64,000 bases of DNA from Azoarcus sp. (GCA_020725025.1 DYFV01000019.1:1-64000), one strand, 5' to 3'; shown: positions 1 through 10,258, numbered from the stretch's first letter. The notes: a model not told the origin generated them from the letters alone. Translations and numbers: made by a program.

Positions 1-2
1 AA

Positions 3-2870
3 CAACGCAAGAGCAACATCTACAAGGCGGTCATCACCCGCATCGAGCCCAGCCTGGAGGCGGCGTTCGTCGACTATGGCGCGGAGCGCCACGGCTTCCT
101 GCCTTTCAAGGAAATCGCACGCACCTACTTCGCCCCCGGCGTGGACGCGAACCGTGCGAGCATCAAGGAGGCGCTGCGGGAAGGCCAGGAGCTGATCGTC
201 CAGGTCGAGAAGGACGAGCGCGGCAACAAGGGCGCCGCGCTCACCACCTACGTCTCGCTGGCCGGCCGCTACCTGGTCCTGATGCCCAACAACCCGCGCG
301 GCGGCGGCGTGTCGCGGCGCGTGGAAGGCGACGAGCGCGCCGAGCTGCGGGACGTGATGGACCAGCTGGAGGTCCCCTCCGGCATGAGCCTCATCGCGCG
401 CACCGCGGCCATCGGGCGCAGCGCCGAAGAGCTGCAGTGGGACCTCAACTACCTGCTCCAGCTGTGGCGCGCCATCGACGGCGCGGCCCAGTCGCAGTCG
501 GGCGCCTTCCTGATCTACCAGGAAGGCAGCCTGGTGATCCGCGCCATCCGCGACTACTTCCAGCCCGACATCGGCGAGATCCTCATCGACACCGACGAGG
601 TCTTCGAGCAGGCGCGCCAGTTCATGGCTCACGTGATGCCCAACAACGTGAACCGGGTCAAGCGCTACAGCGACGACGTGCCGCTGTTCTCGCGCTTCCA
701 GATCGAGCACCAGATCGAGTCGGCCTACTCGCGCCAGGTGAGCCTGCCCTCGGGCGGCGCGGTGGTGATCGACCACACCGAGGCCCTGGTCTCCATCGAC
801 GTGAACTCGGGCCGCGCCACCAAAGGCGCGGACATCGAGGAAACCGCCTTCCGCACCAACCTGGAGGCGGCCGAGGAGATCGCCCGCCAGCTGCGCCTGC
901 GCGACCTGGGCGGCCTCATCGTGATCGACTTCATCGACATGGAGTCGCAGAAGAACCAGCGCGAGGTGGAGAACCGTCTGCGCGATGCGCTGCGCCACGA
1001 CCGCGCGCGGGTGCAGACGGGCAAGATCAGCCGCTTCGGCCTGCTCGAGCTCTCCCGCCAGCGCCTGCGCCCGGCGCTCGCGGAGACCAGCTACATCCCC
1101 TGCCCGCGCTGCAACGGCACCGGCCACATCCGCAACACCGAGTCCTCGGCGCTCCACATCCTGCGCATCCTGGAAGAGGAAGCGATGAAGGAGAACACCG
1201 GCGCGGTGCACCTGCAGGTGCCGGTGGACGTCGCTACCTTCCTGCTCAACGAGAAGCGGGTCGACATCGCCCACATCGAGATGCGCCATCGCATCCAGAT
1301 CGTCGTTATCCCGAACCGCTACCTCGAGACGCCGCAGCACGAGATCGTGCGCCTGCGCCACGATCAGCTGAACCAGGAAGACAACAACATCGCCAGCTAC
1401 CAGATGGTGGGCAAGCCGGTCGAGCCCGACCTGCGCCTGCCCTCGCGCGAGGGTGAGAAGCCCGCCCGTGCCGAGGCGGTGGTCAAGGGCATCGCCCCGG
1501 CACAGCCCGCTCCGACCTCGGAAGCGCGCCCGGAACCGGCCCCCGCCGCTCCGGTGGCCGCGGCCGAGCCTGGGCTGATGGGCCGCCTGATGAACTGGCT
1601 GCGCGGTATCTTCGCCCCGGCCCCGGCAGCCCAGCCCCAGACCGTCGAGACCGCTCCGAAACGCGAGGCGCGCCCGCGCCCCGAGCGCAACGAGCGTCGC
1701 TCCGAACAGCGCGGCAACCAGCGCAACCGTCGCGACGGCCAGCGCGGCGAGCGGCCCGAGCGTGCAGAGCGCCCGGAACGTGATGAAGCCGCAGCCGCCG
1801 CGCGCAACGGTGGACGCGGCGAGCGGCCCGAGGCCGCCGAGCGCGACAAGGGCGCGCGGCCGGAACGCGGCGATCAGGGCGGCCGCGGTCGCCAGGGACG
1901 CGGCCAGCGGCAACCGGGCCGTCCTGCCGAGCCTGCGGTCGAACCCGCCGCCGAGACCCCGGTACTCGCCGCTGCGCCGGCCGCCGAAGCCGTCGCCACG
2001 CCCGCCAACGGCGAGGAAGGCGCGCCCGAGAAGCGCCGTCGCCGCAGCCGCGGCCGCCGCGATCGCCGTGCCGGTGACGAGGAGGCCGGCGTGATTGCCG
2101 CCGCCGCCGAAGCGGCGGAGGCTGCCGAAGGGGCGACCGAAGCCCCGGCTCCCGCCCCGGCGGAGTCTGCCGAGTCGGTGCCCGCGCCGACCGCGGCCAC
2201 CGCGCCCGAAGCGCCGGTCGCCGCCGAGCCCGAAGCGCCGGTCGCCGCCGAGCCCGAAGCGCCGGTCGCCGCCGAGGCGCCCGCGCCGGCCACCGCCGAA
2301 GTCGAGCCGCCCCTGCCGGTGGCGGTGAGCGAGGCGCAGCGCGTCGTCGTGGAACAGGTCGAGGAAGCGCCGGCTCCGGTAGCGGCGGCGCCCGTCACCG
2401 AAGCGCCGCAGCCGGCCGAGACCCCGGTGTCCGCGCCGATCCTGGAACAGGCGCCGCAGGAACCGGTTGCCGGCGAAGCGGAAGCCGTTTCGCCCGAGAC
2501 CGAGACCCCGACCGAGGCGCTGGCGGCGGAGGTTCAGCCGAGCGAGGCAGCCCCGGAGGAGGCCCAGGCTCCGGTCGAAGAAGCCCCGGCGGCGACGCCG
2601 CCAGTCGAGGTGAAGGCCGAGGAACCGGCCGAGGAACCGGCTGAAGAGAAACCCGAGGAGAAGGCGCCGGCGCTCGCGACGGCCGCCCCGATCGACCTCA
2701 GCTCCACACTGGCCGAGAGCGGGCTCGTGATGATCGAGACCAGCCGCGAGAAGGCCGCAGCGGCTGCGGAAAGCGTGATCGAGCCGCCCGCCCCGCAGCT
2801 GGGCCGGCGTCCGCGCCCGGCGCCGGTGATTGTGGAGGAGCCGCTGCAGCAGGTGGAAACCCACAAGTAA
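3..2870 (+). CDS. rne: Ribonuclease E (5' end cut off by window)
   Basis: Endoribonuclease that starts mRNA decay and processes rRNA and tRNA; it usually anchors the RNA degradosome at the inner membrane. The reading frame is open from base 3, upstream of the GTG at 141, and begins inside the S1 domain ([20 protein letters not shown]), so the true start lies before the window. The catalytic core follows: DNase I-like part with IDVNSGR and VIDFIDM, and the zinc-link CPRCNGTG. From about base 1450 the protein becomes Arg-rich, then a long Ala/Pro/Glu-rich tail, as in the disordered scaffold half of RNase E. A perfect 24-bp triple repeat lies in the tail. An intrinsic terminator follows the stop directly. 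RNase G is excluded by the long C-terminal half. Confidence 0.95.
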   Translation, partial: QRKSNIYKAVITRIEPSLEAAFVDYGAERHGFLPFKEIARTYFAPGVDANRASIKEALREGQELIVQVEKDERGNKGAALTTYVSLAGRYLVLMPNNPRGGGVSRRVEGDERAELRDVMDQLEVPSGMSLIARTAAIGRSAEELQWDLNYLLQLWRAIDGAAQSQSGAFLIYQEGSLVIRAIRDYFQPDIGEILIDTDEVFEQARQFMAHVMPNNVNRVKRYSDDVPLFSRFQIEHQIESAYSRQVSLPSGGAVVIDHTEALVSIDVNSGRATKGADIEETAFRTNLEAAEEIARQLRLRDLGGLIVIDFIDMESQKNQREVENRLRDALRHDRARVQTGKISRFGLLELSRQRLRPALAETSYIPCPRCNGTGHIRNTESSALHILRILEEEAMKENTGAVHLQVPVDVATFLLNEKRVDIAHIEMRHRIQIVVIPNRYLETPQHEIVRLRHDQLNQEDNNIASYQMVGKPVEPDLRLPSREGEKPARAEAVVKGIAPAQPAPTSEARPEPAPAAPVAAAEPGLMGRLMNWLRGIFAPAPAAQPQTVETAPKREARPRPERNERRSEQRGNQRNRRDGQRGERPERAERPERDEAAAAARNGGRGERPEAAERDKGARPERGDQGGRGRQGRGQRQPGRPAEPAVEPAAETPVLAAAPAAEAVATPANGEEGAPEKRRRRSRGRRDRRAGDEEAGVIAAAAEAAEAAEGATEAPAPAPAESAESVPAPTAATAPEAPVAAEPEAPVAAEPEAPVAAEAPAPATAEVEPPLPVAVSEAQRVVVEQVEEAPAPVAAAPVTEAPQPAETPVSAPILEQAPQEPVAGEAEAVSPETETPTEALAAEVQPSEAAPEEAQAPVEEAPAATPPVEVKAEEPAEEPAEEKPEEKAPALATAAPIDLSSTLAESGLVMIETSREKAAAAAESVIEPPAPQLGRRPRPAPVIVEEPLQQVETHK
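2205..2276 (+). repeat. 24-bp in-frame tandem repeat, three perfect copies, in the rne tail
   Basis: Three identical 24-base units lie at 2205-2228, 2229-2252 and 2253-2276. Each codes for the octapeptide PEAPVAAE in the disordered C-terminal part of RNase E. Perfect identity at DNA level points to recent slippage or unequal recombination, so copy number probably varies between strains. Confidence 0.9.
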
Positions 2871-2892
2871 GCCTGCGCAACCGCTGCAAGCA

Positions 2893-2930
2893 GGAACGGG
2901 GCCGCCCTTCGGGGCGGCCCCGTTCCGTTT
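2893..2930 (+). terminator. Intrinsic terminator of rne
   Basis: A perfect 15-bp inverted repeat (2893-2907 with 2912-2926) is closed by a TTCG tetraloop and followed by a short GTTT run. It starts 23 bases after the rne stop codon. The T tract is short, so termination probably relies on the very stable GC stem. Confidence 0.85.
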
Positions 2931-2966
2931 CGGGGGCCAGCGGACGCGGTCCGGATGACGCCGAAG

Positions 2967-3022
2967 CCGGAATCCGGGAACGGCCCGTGAGGAATCCGGG
3001 ACCCCGATCACCGGGATTCCGG
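2967..3022. repeat. REP-like palindromic repeat (GGAATCCGGG family)
   Basis: CCGGAATCCGGG at 2967-2978, GGAATCCGGGA at 2991-3001 and the inverted partner CCGGGATTCCGG at 3011-3022 lie in the gap between rne and the convergent phosphatase gene. The next bases contain CTCCGGGCTGCAG. The same core recurs at 33885-33925 and 61117-61127, so this looks like a dispersed extragenic palindrome rather than a gene-specific site. Confidence 0.55.
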
Positions 3023-3068
3023 CTCACTCCCTCCGGGCTGCAGCTCGCGCCTGCGGGCCGACTTGGCG

Positions 3069-3551
3069 TCAGCGCTTCGACGCCAGCGCGTCGAGCAATC
3101 CCTGGACGCCGTCCTCGCAGTAGTCGAGGACGGCCTCGAAGCCGCTGTCGCCTCCGTAGTAGGGATCCGGCACTTCGAGCAGATCGTGTGCCCGCGCGTA
3201 GCGCATGAAAAGCCCCAGCTTCCGATGATGCTCGTCGGGGCAGATCCGGCGCAGGATCTCGAGGTGCCCCCGGTCCATGGCGAGGATCAGCTCGAAATCC
3301 CGGAAATCGGCCGGCTCGATGCGGCGCGCGCGCAGGGCCGACAGGTCGTAGCCGCGCCGTTCGGCGGCCTTGACGGCGCGCGGATCGGGCGGCTCGCCCG
3401 CGTGATAGCCGTGAGTGCCGGCAGAATCGACGAAGATCCGGTCGGCGAGCCCTCCGGTCTTGATGAAGTGCCGCGCCACCCCCTCGGCGGTCGGCGACCG
3501 GCAGATGTTGCCGGTACAGACGAACAGGACGTTGCTCAAGATTCCCCCCAT
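3069..3551 (-). CDS. Low-molecular-weight protein-tyrosine phosphatase
   Basis: 160-residue cytosolic phosphatase of the LMW-PTP family (Wzb/Ptp/YfkJ type), which removes phosphate from tyrosine in proteins. The P-loop VCTGNICRS carries the nucleophile Cys12 and Arg18 (CX5R), and the general-acid loop is DPYYGG near the C-terminus. Length is typical. The ATG overlaps the uvrB stop by one base (TGATG), so it is translationally coupled to uvrB. Wzb-type members act on polysaccharide tyrosine kinases, but no such kinase is visible nearby, so the substrate is unknown. Confidence 0.9.
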   Translation of the reverse strand: MGGILSNVLFVCTGNICRSPTAEGVARHFIKTGGLADRIFVDSAGTHGYHAGEPPDPRAVKAAERRGYDLSALRARRIEPADFRDFELILAMDRGHLEILRRICPDEHHRKLGLFMRYARAHDLLEVPDPYYGGDSGFEAVLDYCEDGVQGLLDALASKR

Positions 3552-5608
3552 CAGGACGTGCCGTGCTGGTCGGCACCGAAGGCCCGCTGGCGCAAGCGGA
3601 ACAACTCGTCCCGCGCGGCCGCCGCTTTTTCGAACTCCAGGTTGCGGGCGTACTCCTGCATTTCTTTTTCCAGCTTGCGGATGGATTTTGCCAGGGCTTT
3701 CTCGTCCATGGTGGCGTAATCCGCCCGCGGTTCGGCCGCAGCGAGCGCGCTGCGCTCGTCCTCCACGCCGTAGACTCCGTCGATGATGTCCTTGATCCGC
3801 TTGGTGACCGTGCGCGGCACGATGCCGTGCTCGGCGTTGAAGGCGAGCTGTTTGGTGCGGCGACGCTCCGTCTCGTCCATGGCCGCCTTCATCGAGCGGG
3901 TGACCACGTCGGCGTAGAGGATGGCCGTCCCGTGGATGTGCCGCGCCGCCCGGCCGATGGTCTGGATGAGCGAACGCTCCGAGCGCAGGAAGCCCTCCTT
4001 GTCCGCGTCCAGGATCGCCACCAGCGACACCTCGGGGATGTCCAGGCCCTCGCGCAGCAGGTTGATGCCCACCAGCACGTCGAACTCGCCCAGGCGCAGG
4101 TCGCGGATGATCTCGACCCGCTCCACCGTGTCGATGTCCGAGTGCAGGTAGCGCACCCGGATGCCGTTGTCGGCGAGATACTCGGTGAGGTCCTCGGCCA
4201 TGCGCTTGGTGAGGGTGGTGACCAGCACCCGCTCCTGCAGCGCCACGCGGCGCTTGGCTTCGGCGAGCAGGTCGTCGACCTGGGTGGTGGCCGGGCGCAC
4301 CTCCACCGCCGGGTCGATGAGGCCGGTGGGCCGCACCACCTGCTCCACCACCTGTCCCTGGTGCGCCGCCTCGTAGTCGGCCGGCGTGGCGGAGACGAAG
4401 ACGGTCTGCGGCATCAGGCGCTCGAACTCGGCGAAGGTGAGCGGCCGGTTGTCCAGCGCCGAAGGCAGGCGGAAGCCGTACTCGACGAGATTCTCCTTGC
4501 GCGAGCGGTCGCCCTTGAACATGCCGCCCACCTGCGGGATCGACACGTGGGACTCGTCCACGAAGAGCAGCGCGTCCGCCGGCAGGTAATCGATGAGGGT
4601 GGGCGGCGGCTCGCCCGGCGCTCGCCCGGACAGATGCCGCGAGTAGTTCTCGATGCCCTTGCAGAAGCCCATCTCGGCGAGCATCTCCAGGTCGAAGCGG
4701 GTGCGCTGCTCGATGCGCTGCGCCTCCACCAGCTTGCCCGCATGCTGGAAGACCTGCACCCGCTCGCGCAGCTCGTCCTTGATCGCCTCGATCGCCTTGA
4801 GCACCGTGGCCCGCGGCGTCACGTAATGGCTCGAGGGATACACCGTGAAGCGCGCGAGCTTCTGGCGCAGGTGGCCGGTGAGCGGGTCGAACAGGGTGAG
4901 GTGCTCGATCTCGTCGTCGAACAGCTCGATTCGCACCGCGAGCTCGGCGTTCTCCGCCGGAAAAACGTCGATCACGTCGCCGCGTACGCGGAAGGTGCCG
5001 CGCCGGAAGTCCAGGTCGGAGCGGCTGTACTGCATGGCCACCAGCCGCTTGAGGAGCTCACGCTGGCCGATGCGCTCGCCCTCGCGCAGGTGCAGGATCA
5101 TCGCGTGGTAGTCCACCGGATCGCCGATGCCGTAGATGCACGAGACGGTCGCCACGATCACCACGTCGCGCCGCTCCATCAGGCTCTTGGTGGCGGAGAG
5201 CCGCATCTGCTCGATGTGCTCGTTGATGCTCGAGTCCTTCTCGATGAAGAGATCCCGCGAGGGCACGTAGGCCTCGGGCTGGTAGTAGTCGTAGTAGGAG
5301 ACGAAGTACTCGACCGCGTTTTCCGGCAGGAACTCGCGGAACTCCGCGTAGAGCTGGGCGGCCAGCGTCTTGTTGGGCGCCAGCACCAGGGCCGGGCGGC
5401 CGCAGCGGGCGATGACGTTGGCCATGGTGTAGGTCTTGCCCGAGCCGGTCACGCCGAGCAAGGTCTGGTACATCAGGCCGTCGTCAATGCCTTCCACGAG
5501 CCGGGTGATCGCGGTCGGCTGGTCGCCCGCGGGCGGAAACGGCTGGTGCAGGCGGAAGGGGCTGCCCTCGAAAGTCAGGACCGTGCTGCTGTCCGTCGGA
5601 GTCGTCAT
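3551..5608 (-). CDS. uvrB: Excinuclease ABC subunit B
   Basis: DNA-damage verification helicase of nucleotide excision repair, working with UvrA and UvrC. The 685-residue protein shows the Walker A GVTGSGKT, the beta-hairpin region [12 protein letters not shown], the DESH box, helicase motif QTIGRAAR and a C-terminal UVR domain ([22 protein letters not shown]) that binds UvrC. I chose the ATG at 5608 because it sits just before the conserved N-terminus and has a GGA upstream; an in-frame ATG at 5656 would add 16 unconserved residues. It shares a 176-base gap with the divergent aminotransferase gene. Confidence 0.97.
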   Translation of the reverse strand: MTTPTDSSTVLTFEGSPFRLHQPFPPAGDQPTAITRLVEGIDDGLMYQTLLGVTGSGKTYTMANVIARCGRPALVLAPNKTLAAQLYAEFREFLPENAVEYFVSYYDYYQPEAYVPSRDLFIEKDSSINEHIEQMRLSATKSLMERRDVVIVATVSCIYGIGDPVDYHAMILHLREGERIGQRELLKRLVAMQYSRSDLDFRRGTFRVRGDVIDVFPAENAELAVRIELFDDEIEHLTLFDPLTGHLRQKLARFTVYPSSHYVTPRATVLKAIEAIKDELRERVQVFQHAGKLVEAQRIEQRTRFDLEMLAEMGFCKGIENYSRHLSGRAPGEPPPTLIDYLPADALLFVDESHVSIPQVGGMFKGDRSRKENLVEYGFRLPSALDNRPLTFAEFERLMPQTVFVSATPADYEAAHQGQVVEQVVRPTGLIDPAVEVRPATTQVDDLLAEAKRRVALQERVLVTTLTKRMAEDLTEYLADNGIRVRYLHSDIDTVERVEIIRDLRLGEFDVLVGINLLREGLDIPEVSLVAILDADKEGFLRSERSLIQTIGRAARHIHGTAILYADVVTRSMKAAMDETERRRTKQLAFNAEHGIVPRTVTKRIKDIIDGVYGVEDERSALAAAEPRADYATMDEKALAKSIRKLEKEMQEYARNLEFEKAAAARDELFRLRQRAFGADQHGTS

Positions 5609-5784
5609 GCTAGAATTTCCGGTCGTTTTCAGGCCTTCGGGCGCGGGTCGCGGCAAGCGGCGGCCAGCGCGGCGAAACGGCCATTATTTCGCAAATCGCG
5701 GATCAAGGCTCGAGCGCAGAGACCCGATCGCACCCACAAGGTTCGACGCTGCGCCGCGCCCCCCCGCTCAACCCTGGAGCCCCT

Positions 5785-6993
5785 ATGCCCGCCTCGATCT
5801 TCGCCGCCGTCGAAATGGCGCCCCGTGACCCGATCCTCGGTCTGACCGAGGCCTTCAACGCCGATGCCCGGGCCGAGAAGGTGAATCTTGGCGTGGGCGT
5901 GTACTACGACGACAACGGCAAGATTCCGCTGCTCGGCGCAGTGAAGGCGGCCGAGCAGGCGCGCCTGGCGGCCCAACCGCCGCGCGGCTACCAGCCGATC
6001 GAGGGCGCCGCGGCCTACAACAACGCGGTGCAGAGGCTGCTCTTCGGTGCCGAGTCCCCCCTCCTCGCCAACGGCCAGGTCGTGACCGTCCAGGCGCTGG
6101 GCGGCACGGGCGCGCTCAAGGTCGGAGCCGACTACATCAAGCGCCTGCTCCCCGGCACCACGATCTACATCTCCGACCCGAGCTGGGAGAACCACCGCGC
6201 GCTCTTCGAGGCCGCGGGCTTCCCGGTGGAGAACTACCCCTACTACGACGCGGCCACCCGCGGCGTGAACTTCCCGGCCATGAAGGCGAAGCTCGACCAG
6301 CTCGCCCCCGGCTCGGTGGTCGTGCTCCACGCCTGCTGCCACAACCCCACCGGCGCGGATCTGACCGACGCCCAGTGGGCCGAGGTGGTCGATACCTGCC
6401 GCGACCGCCAGCTCGTGCCCTTCCTCGACATGGCCTACCAGGGCTTCGCCGACGGGATCGAGCCGGACGCGGTGGCGGTGCGCCTGTTCAGCGCGAGCGG
6501 GCTGCAGTTCTTCGTGTCGAGCTCCTTCTCCAAGTCCTTCTCGCTCTACGGCGAACGTGTCGGCGCGCTGTCCATCGTGACCGCCGACCGTGACGAGTCC
6601 GCCCGCGTGCTGTCCCAGGTGAAGCGCGTCATCCGCACCAACTACTCCAACCCGCCGATCCACGGCGGCGCGGTGGTGGCGGCGGTCCTCGGCTCCGCCG
6701 AGCTGCGCCAGATGTGGGAAGACGAGCTCGCCGGCATGCGCGACCGCATCCGCGCCATGCGCCATGCGCTGGTGGACGGTCTGAAGGCCGCCGGGGTGGC
6801 CCAGGACTTCTCCTTCGTGATCGAGCAGCGCGGCATGTTCTCGTACACCGGCCTCACCGCCGCCCAGGTGGAGGTCCTGCGCGCCGACTACGGCATCTAC
6901 GCGGTGTCGACCGGCCGCATCTGCCTCGCCGCGCTAAACTCGCGCAACATCGAGTACGTGGCGAAGGCGGTCGCCGCCGTGGTGAAGGGCTGA
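5785..6993 (+). CDS. Aspartate/aromatic aminotransferase (class I, PLP)
   Basis: 402-residue cytosolic aminotransferase of the AspC/TyrB group, moving the amino group between aspartate or aromatic amino acids and 2-oxoglutarate. Visible marks are the N-terminal FNAD...KVNLGVGVYYDD, the cofactor-region CHNPTGADLT, and SSFSKSFSLYGERVG with the Schiff-base Lys250. GGAG lies six bases before the ATG. The sequence does not separate AspC from TyrB. It is divergent from uvrB and is followed by the tRNA-Asn promoter with no terminator between. Confidence 0.92.
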   Translation: MPASIFAAVEMAPRDPILGLTEAFNADARAEKVNLGVGVYYDDNGKIPLLGAVKAAEQARLAAQPPRGYQPIEGAAAYNNAVQRLLFGAESPLLANGQVVTVQALGGTGALKVGADYIKRLLPGTTIYISDPSWENHRALFEAAGFPVENYPYYDAATRGVNFPAMKAKLDQLAPGSVVVLHACCHNPTGADLTDAQWAEVVDTCRDRQLVPFLDMAYQGFADGIEPDAVAVRLFSASGLQFFVSSSFSKSFSLYGERVGALSIVTADRDESARVLSQVKRVIRTNYSNPPIHGGAVVAAVLGSAELRQMWEDELAGMRDRIRAMRHALVDGLKAAGVAQDFSFVIEQRGMFSYTGLTAAQVEVLRADYGIYAVSTGRICLAALNSRNIEYVAKAVAAVVKG

Positions 6994-7007
6994 TTGCCGC
7001 TCGTCTA

Positions 7008-7036
7008 TTGACGGCCAGCCGCGCGGTACCTATACT
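7008..7036 (+). promoter_or_regulatory. Sigma-70 promoter of the tRNA-Asn operon
   Basis: TTGACG at 7008-7013 and TATACT at 7031-7036 are separated by exactly 17 bases. The predicted start near 7043 is just before the first tRNA-Asn. One of the clearest housekeeping promoters in the window. Confidence 0.88.
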
Positions 7037-7048
7037 GCGCGGCTCTGT

Positions 7049-7124
7049 TCCCCGATAGCTCAGTCGGTAGAGCAACGGACTGTTAATCCGTGTGTCCCTG
7101 GTTCGAGCCCAGGTCGGGGAGCCA
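7049..7124 (+). tRNA. tRNA-Asn (GTT), copy 1
   Basis: 76-base cloverleaf with CCA encoded. The acceptor stem is TCCCCGA/TCGGGGA, the D arm GCTC...GAGC, the anticodon loop CTGTTAA with anticodon GTT, and the T arm CCTGG-TTCGAGC-CCAGG. It decodes AAC/AAU. Identical to the second copy 55 bases downstream. Confidence 0.98.
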
Positions 7125-7179
7125 GCCGAACAAGCAGCGAACAACAAACGGGCGCCCGACCGCCCGCTGCAGCAACGAT

Positions 7180-7255
7180 TCCCCGATAGCTCAGTCGGTA
7201 GAGCAACGGACTGTTAATCCGTGTGTCCCTGGTTCGAGCCCAGGTCGGGGAGCCA
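7180..7255 (+). tRNA. tRNA-Asn (GTT), copy 2
   Basis: Identical over all 76 bases to the copy at 7049-7124, including the encoded CCA. No promoter is visible in the 55-base spacer, so both are probably cut from one transcript. It is followed eight bases later by an intrinsic terminator. Confidence 0.98.
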
Positions 7256-7262
7256 ACTTCGA

Positions 7263-7293
7263 GGGGCCGCAGCCTGTGCTGCGGCCCCTTTTT
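7263..7293 (+). terminator. Intrinsic terminator of the tRNA-Asn operon
   Basis: Perfect 11-bp stem GGGGCCGCAGC / GCTGCGGCCCC (7263-7273, 7278-7288), loop CTGT, then TTTTT at 7289-7293. Classic rho-independent form. Confidence 0.95.
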
Positions 7294-7334
7294 CATTGCC
7301 GCGACGGGGCAGGATCGGCAGGCGCGTGCAATCC

Positions 7335-7664
7335 CTACCCGCGTACCCGCACGCAGAGCTTCTCCCACCAGTCCAGCGAGCGCCACCAGCGCTCGCCCTC
7401 TTCGTAGAGCGTTTCCCCTTCGGGCGTGAGCGCGTAGTAGTGCGCCAGCAGGCCCTTTCTCGCGACGGGCGCGATGTAGCCGTTGCGATGCAGGAACTCG
7501 AAGAAATGCACGGCGAGCGGGACACCCTCGAGGTGGGTGGAGCATGCCGATGCCGCCAGCCGGATGAACGGGTGACCGGCATGCATGGCGCGCAGGATCT
7601 CCAGGACATGCCAGCGATGGGGCACGGGCTCCTGCGAAGGACAGCGGATCGTACCGGATATCAT
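7335..7664 (-). CDS. Hypothetical protein, possible winged-helix
   Basis: 109-residue protein I do not recognise firmly. The middle part (HVLEILRAMHAGHPFIRLA...VHFFEFLHRNGYIAP) followed by GLLAHYYALTPEGETLYEEGERWW resembles a small winged-helix or PadR-like fold, where TPEGE often marks the wing. The C-terminus is Trp-rich. There is no signal peptide or membrane segment. It lies alone between the tRNA terminator and the Lon-like protease on the same strand. Coding is likely from length and protein-like composition; function is open. Confidence 0.6.
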   Translation of the reverse strand: MISGTIRCPSQEPVPHRWHVLEILRAMHAGHPFIRLAASACSTHLEGVPLAVHFFEFLHRNGYIAPVARKGLLAHYYALTPEGETLYEEGERWWRSLDWWEKLCVRVRG

Positions 7665-7771
7665 GGCGCGCTCCGGGATCGACGGTTCGGCAGACTCGCT
7701 CGCCGGAGCAATTTCGACTCCCGGTTCCCGGTAGGAATTCCCCTGCCCTTAACGCGGGCGGCGTTTACGGG

Positions 7772-10204
7772 TCAATGTTCCCCGTGGCGACGGTGCCGTC
7801 CCGGCCGCCCCTTGCCCTCCGCGTAGGCATGGTGCGCCGCGGCCATTTCGGCGAGCACCGTGGCGACGCGCTCGTTGATGCTGCCGCGGGGCATCTTGCC
7901 CTTGGCGTCGGCGACGCCGGCCGGGATGCCGGTGAGCAGCGTCATCGCGTCGTCCACGGTGTGCACCGGCAGCACGTGGAAGTGGCCGGCGCGGACCGCG
8001 TGCACGAGGTCTTCGCGGAGCATGAGGTGGCGCACGCTCGCGGCGGGGATGATGACGCCCTGCTCGCCGGTGAGGCCCCGCGCCGCGCACAGGTCGAAGA
8101 AACCCTCGATCTTCTCGTTGACGCTGCCGATCACCTGCGCCTCGCCGAACTGGTTGACCGAGCCGGTGATCGCGAAGCACTGGCGGATCGGCACCTGGGC
8201 GAGCGCCGAGAGCAGCGCGCACAGCTCCGCGAGGGAGGCCGAATCCCCCTCGACCGGAGCATAGGACTGTTCGAAGACGAGGCTCGCAGACAAGGACAGG
8301 GGCTGGTGACGCGCGTAGCGCGAGGCCAGGAAGGCGGACAGGATGAGCACGCCCTTGGAGTGGATCGCGCCGCCCAGCTCGATCTCGCGCTCGATGTCCA
8401 CCACGTCGCCGTCGCCCAGCCGCACCGAGGCGGTGATGCGCACCGGGTGTCCGAAGGCCTGGCCGGCGATGTCCACCACCACCAGGCCGTTGATCTGGCC
8501 GGCGCGCGCGCCGTCGGTGGAGATGAGCGTGGTGCCCTCCACCATGGATTCGAGCACGCGCTCGGAGTAGCGGCCGAAGCGACGGATGCGCGCCGCCACT
8601 GCCAGGTCCACCTCGGCACGCCCCACCGTCGTGCGCTCGGCGGCACGGGCATGGAAGTCCGCCTCGCGCATCAGGTCGGACAGGAGCCGCGTCTGCAGCG
8701 TGAGGCGGCCCGAGTCTTCGGCGAAGCGGGCGCCCTCCTCCACGATGCGCGCAACCGCGGTCCGGTCGAAGGGGAGCAGCCGCGCGCCGCGCGCCAGCGT
8801 CGCCAGCAGGCGGGTGTAGTGGACCACGTTCTCGTCGGTGCGTGGCATGTCGTCGTCGAAATCGGCCGCCACCTTGAAGAGCTCGACGAAATCGAGGTCG
8901 TGCTCGGTGAGCAGATGGAAGAGCTCGCGATCGCCGACCAGCACCACCTTCACGTCGCAGGCGACCGCCTGGGGCTCCAGCGTGAGCACCGTGTGCCAGC
9001 CCTGGGCCTCGGCCGGCGGCTCGATGCGGATCTCGCCGGCGCGCAACACCCGCTTGAGCCCCTCCCAGGCGTAGGGATGGCCGAGCAGGCGCTCGGCGTC
9101 GAGCACCAGATAGCCGCCCCGCGCCCGGTGCAGCGCCCCGGCACGAACCAGGCTGAAGTGGGTGATGAGGTTGCCCATCTGCGCCACGTGCTCGATGCGC
9201 CCGATCAGGTTGCCGAAGCCCGGGTTGTCCTCGAACACCACCGGCGCGCCGCGGGTCGCGGCGTTGTCGACCACGAGGTTCACCTGGTAGCGGTGGAAGC
9301 GTGCGACCGCCTCGTCCTCGGCCGACTCCTCCTCGTCGGCACCCTCGCTGCGCCAGTCGGCACCGCCATCCAGCAGATCGGTCTCGATCGCGTCGAAGAA
9401 GGCGAGCGCCTGGGGCAGGTCGCCGAACTCGGCGCGCGGACCGCGCAGCAGGTGCGCGACCGCCGGGGAGAGCGCCTCACGCTCGGCACGGCGCACCGCC
9501 TCGCGCAGCTCCTTGCGCCAACCGGGGAAAGTCTCCAGCAGGGTCGTCAGCCGCCCGCTCCAAGCGGTCACGCGCGCCTCGATGGCCTCCTTCTCCTCGG
9601 GCGGCAGGGCGTCGAAGGCCTCCGGCGACATGGTCTCGCCGTCGCGGGTCGGCGCGAACACGAAGCCCTCCGCGGTGCGCAGCAGCGCCACGCTGTCGGC
9701 CGCGCAGGCCTGCTTCAGCTCCCCCAGGGCGCCCTCTTCGCGCGCCTTGTGGGCCTCCTGCAGGGCCTCGACGCGGCTGCTGTGGGTCTCGCTCTCCAGG
9801 GCCGCCTCGATGGCGGGGACGAGATCGCGGATGAGCCCCTGGACCGCGCTGCGCAGGGCCGCCCCCCGGCCGGCGGGCACCTCGAGCAGGCGCGGACGCT
9901 GCGGGTCGTCGAAATTGTGGACGTAGCACAGATCGGGAGGCACTTCGCCCCGCCGCGCCAGTTCATGCAGCAGGCGGAACACCGTCGCGTGGCGCCCGGT
10001 GCCGGACTCGCCCAGCACGTAGACGTGAAAGCCCGGATGGCGCATCTCGAGGCCGAATCGCAGCGCCTCCTCGGCGCGTGCCTGGCCGAGTCCGCCCGGC
10101 AGATCCTCCAGTTCGTCCGTGGTTTCGAAGTCGAAGGTTTCGGGGGCGCAGCGGGTGCGCAGGCGGTCAGGCGCGACGCCTGCGAGTTCGGGCATGCTCG
10201 GCAT
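7772..10204 (-). CDS. LonC/LonB-type ATP-dependent serine protease
   Basis: 810-residue member of the AAA_32 / Lon-like protease family, distinct from housekeeping Lon because it lacks the long LAN domain. The N-terminal ATPase part has the atypical P-loop GESGTGR. The C-terminal Lon protease domain has the Ser-Lys dyad: Ser655 in GDSAS and Lys698 in SVNEKIEGF, 43 residues apart as in E. coli Lon. The family unfolds and degrades proteins. The start at 10204 is chosen because GGAGG lies directly before it; an ATG at 10195 with the same SD is also possible, and an upstream ATG at 10234 is not supported. Confidence 0.9.
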   Translation of the reverse strand: MPSMPELAGVAPDRLRTRCAPETFDFETTDELEDLPGGLGQARAEEALRFGLEMRHPGFHVYVLGESGTGRHATVFRLLHELARRGEVPPDLCYVHNFDDPQRPRLLEVPAGRGAALRSAVQGLIRDLVPAIEAALESETHSSRVEALQEAHKAREEGALGELKQACAADSVALLRTAEGFVFAPTRDGETMSPEAFDALPPEEKEAIEARVTAWSGRLTTLLETFPGWRKELREAVRRAEREALSPAVAHLLRGPRAEFGDLPQALAFFDAIETDLLDGGADWRSEGADEEESAEDEAVARFHRYQVNLVVDNAATRGAPVVFEDNPGFGNLIGRIEHVAQMGNLITHFSLVRAGALHRARGGYLVLDAERLLGHPYAWEGLKRVLRAGEIRIEPPAEAQGWHTVLTLEPQAVACDVKVVLVGDRELFHLLTEHDLDFVELFKVAADFDDDMPRTDENVVHYTRLLATLARGARLLPFDRTAVARIVEEGARFAEDSGRLTLQTRLLSDLMREADFHARAAERTTVGRAEVDLAVAARIRRFGRYSERVLESMVEGTTLISTDGARAGQINGLVVVDIAGQAFGHPVRITASVRLGDGDVVDIEREIELGGAIHSKGVLILSAFLASRYARHQPLSLSASLVFEQSYAPVEGDSASLAELCALLSALAQVPIRQCFAITGSVNQFGEAQVIGSVNEKIEGFFDLCAARGLTGEQGVIIPAASVRHLMLREDLVHAVRAGHFHVLPVHTVDDAMTLLTGIPAGVADAKGKMPRGSINERVATVLAEMAAAHHAYAEGKGRPGRHRRHGEH

Positions 10205-10227
10205 GTTCCTCCGGCAGAAGTGATGAG

Positions 10228-10258
10228 GGGGCACCGGCCGTGCAGGCCGACGCCCCCG
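10228..10258 (-). terminator. GC hairpin between the 96-residue gene and the Lon-like gene
   Basis: GGGGGC (10228-10233) pairs with GCCCCC (10253-10258), with an inner CGGCC/GGCCG pairing. On the minus strand it follows the small upstream gene. There is no T tract, so it may be an attenuating or transcript-stabilising hairpin rather than a full terminator. Confidence 0.4.

Noticed and set aside
7049-7255. tRNA-Asn pair as the attachment site of an integrated element
   Set aside because: There is no integrase, no direct repeat of the tRNA 3' end nearby, and the following genes have the same GC-rich style as the rest.
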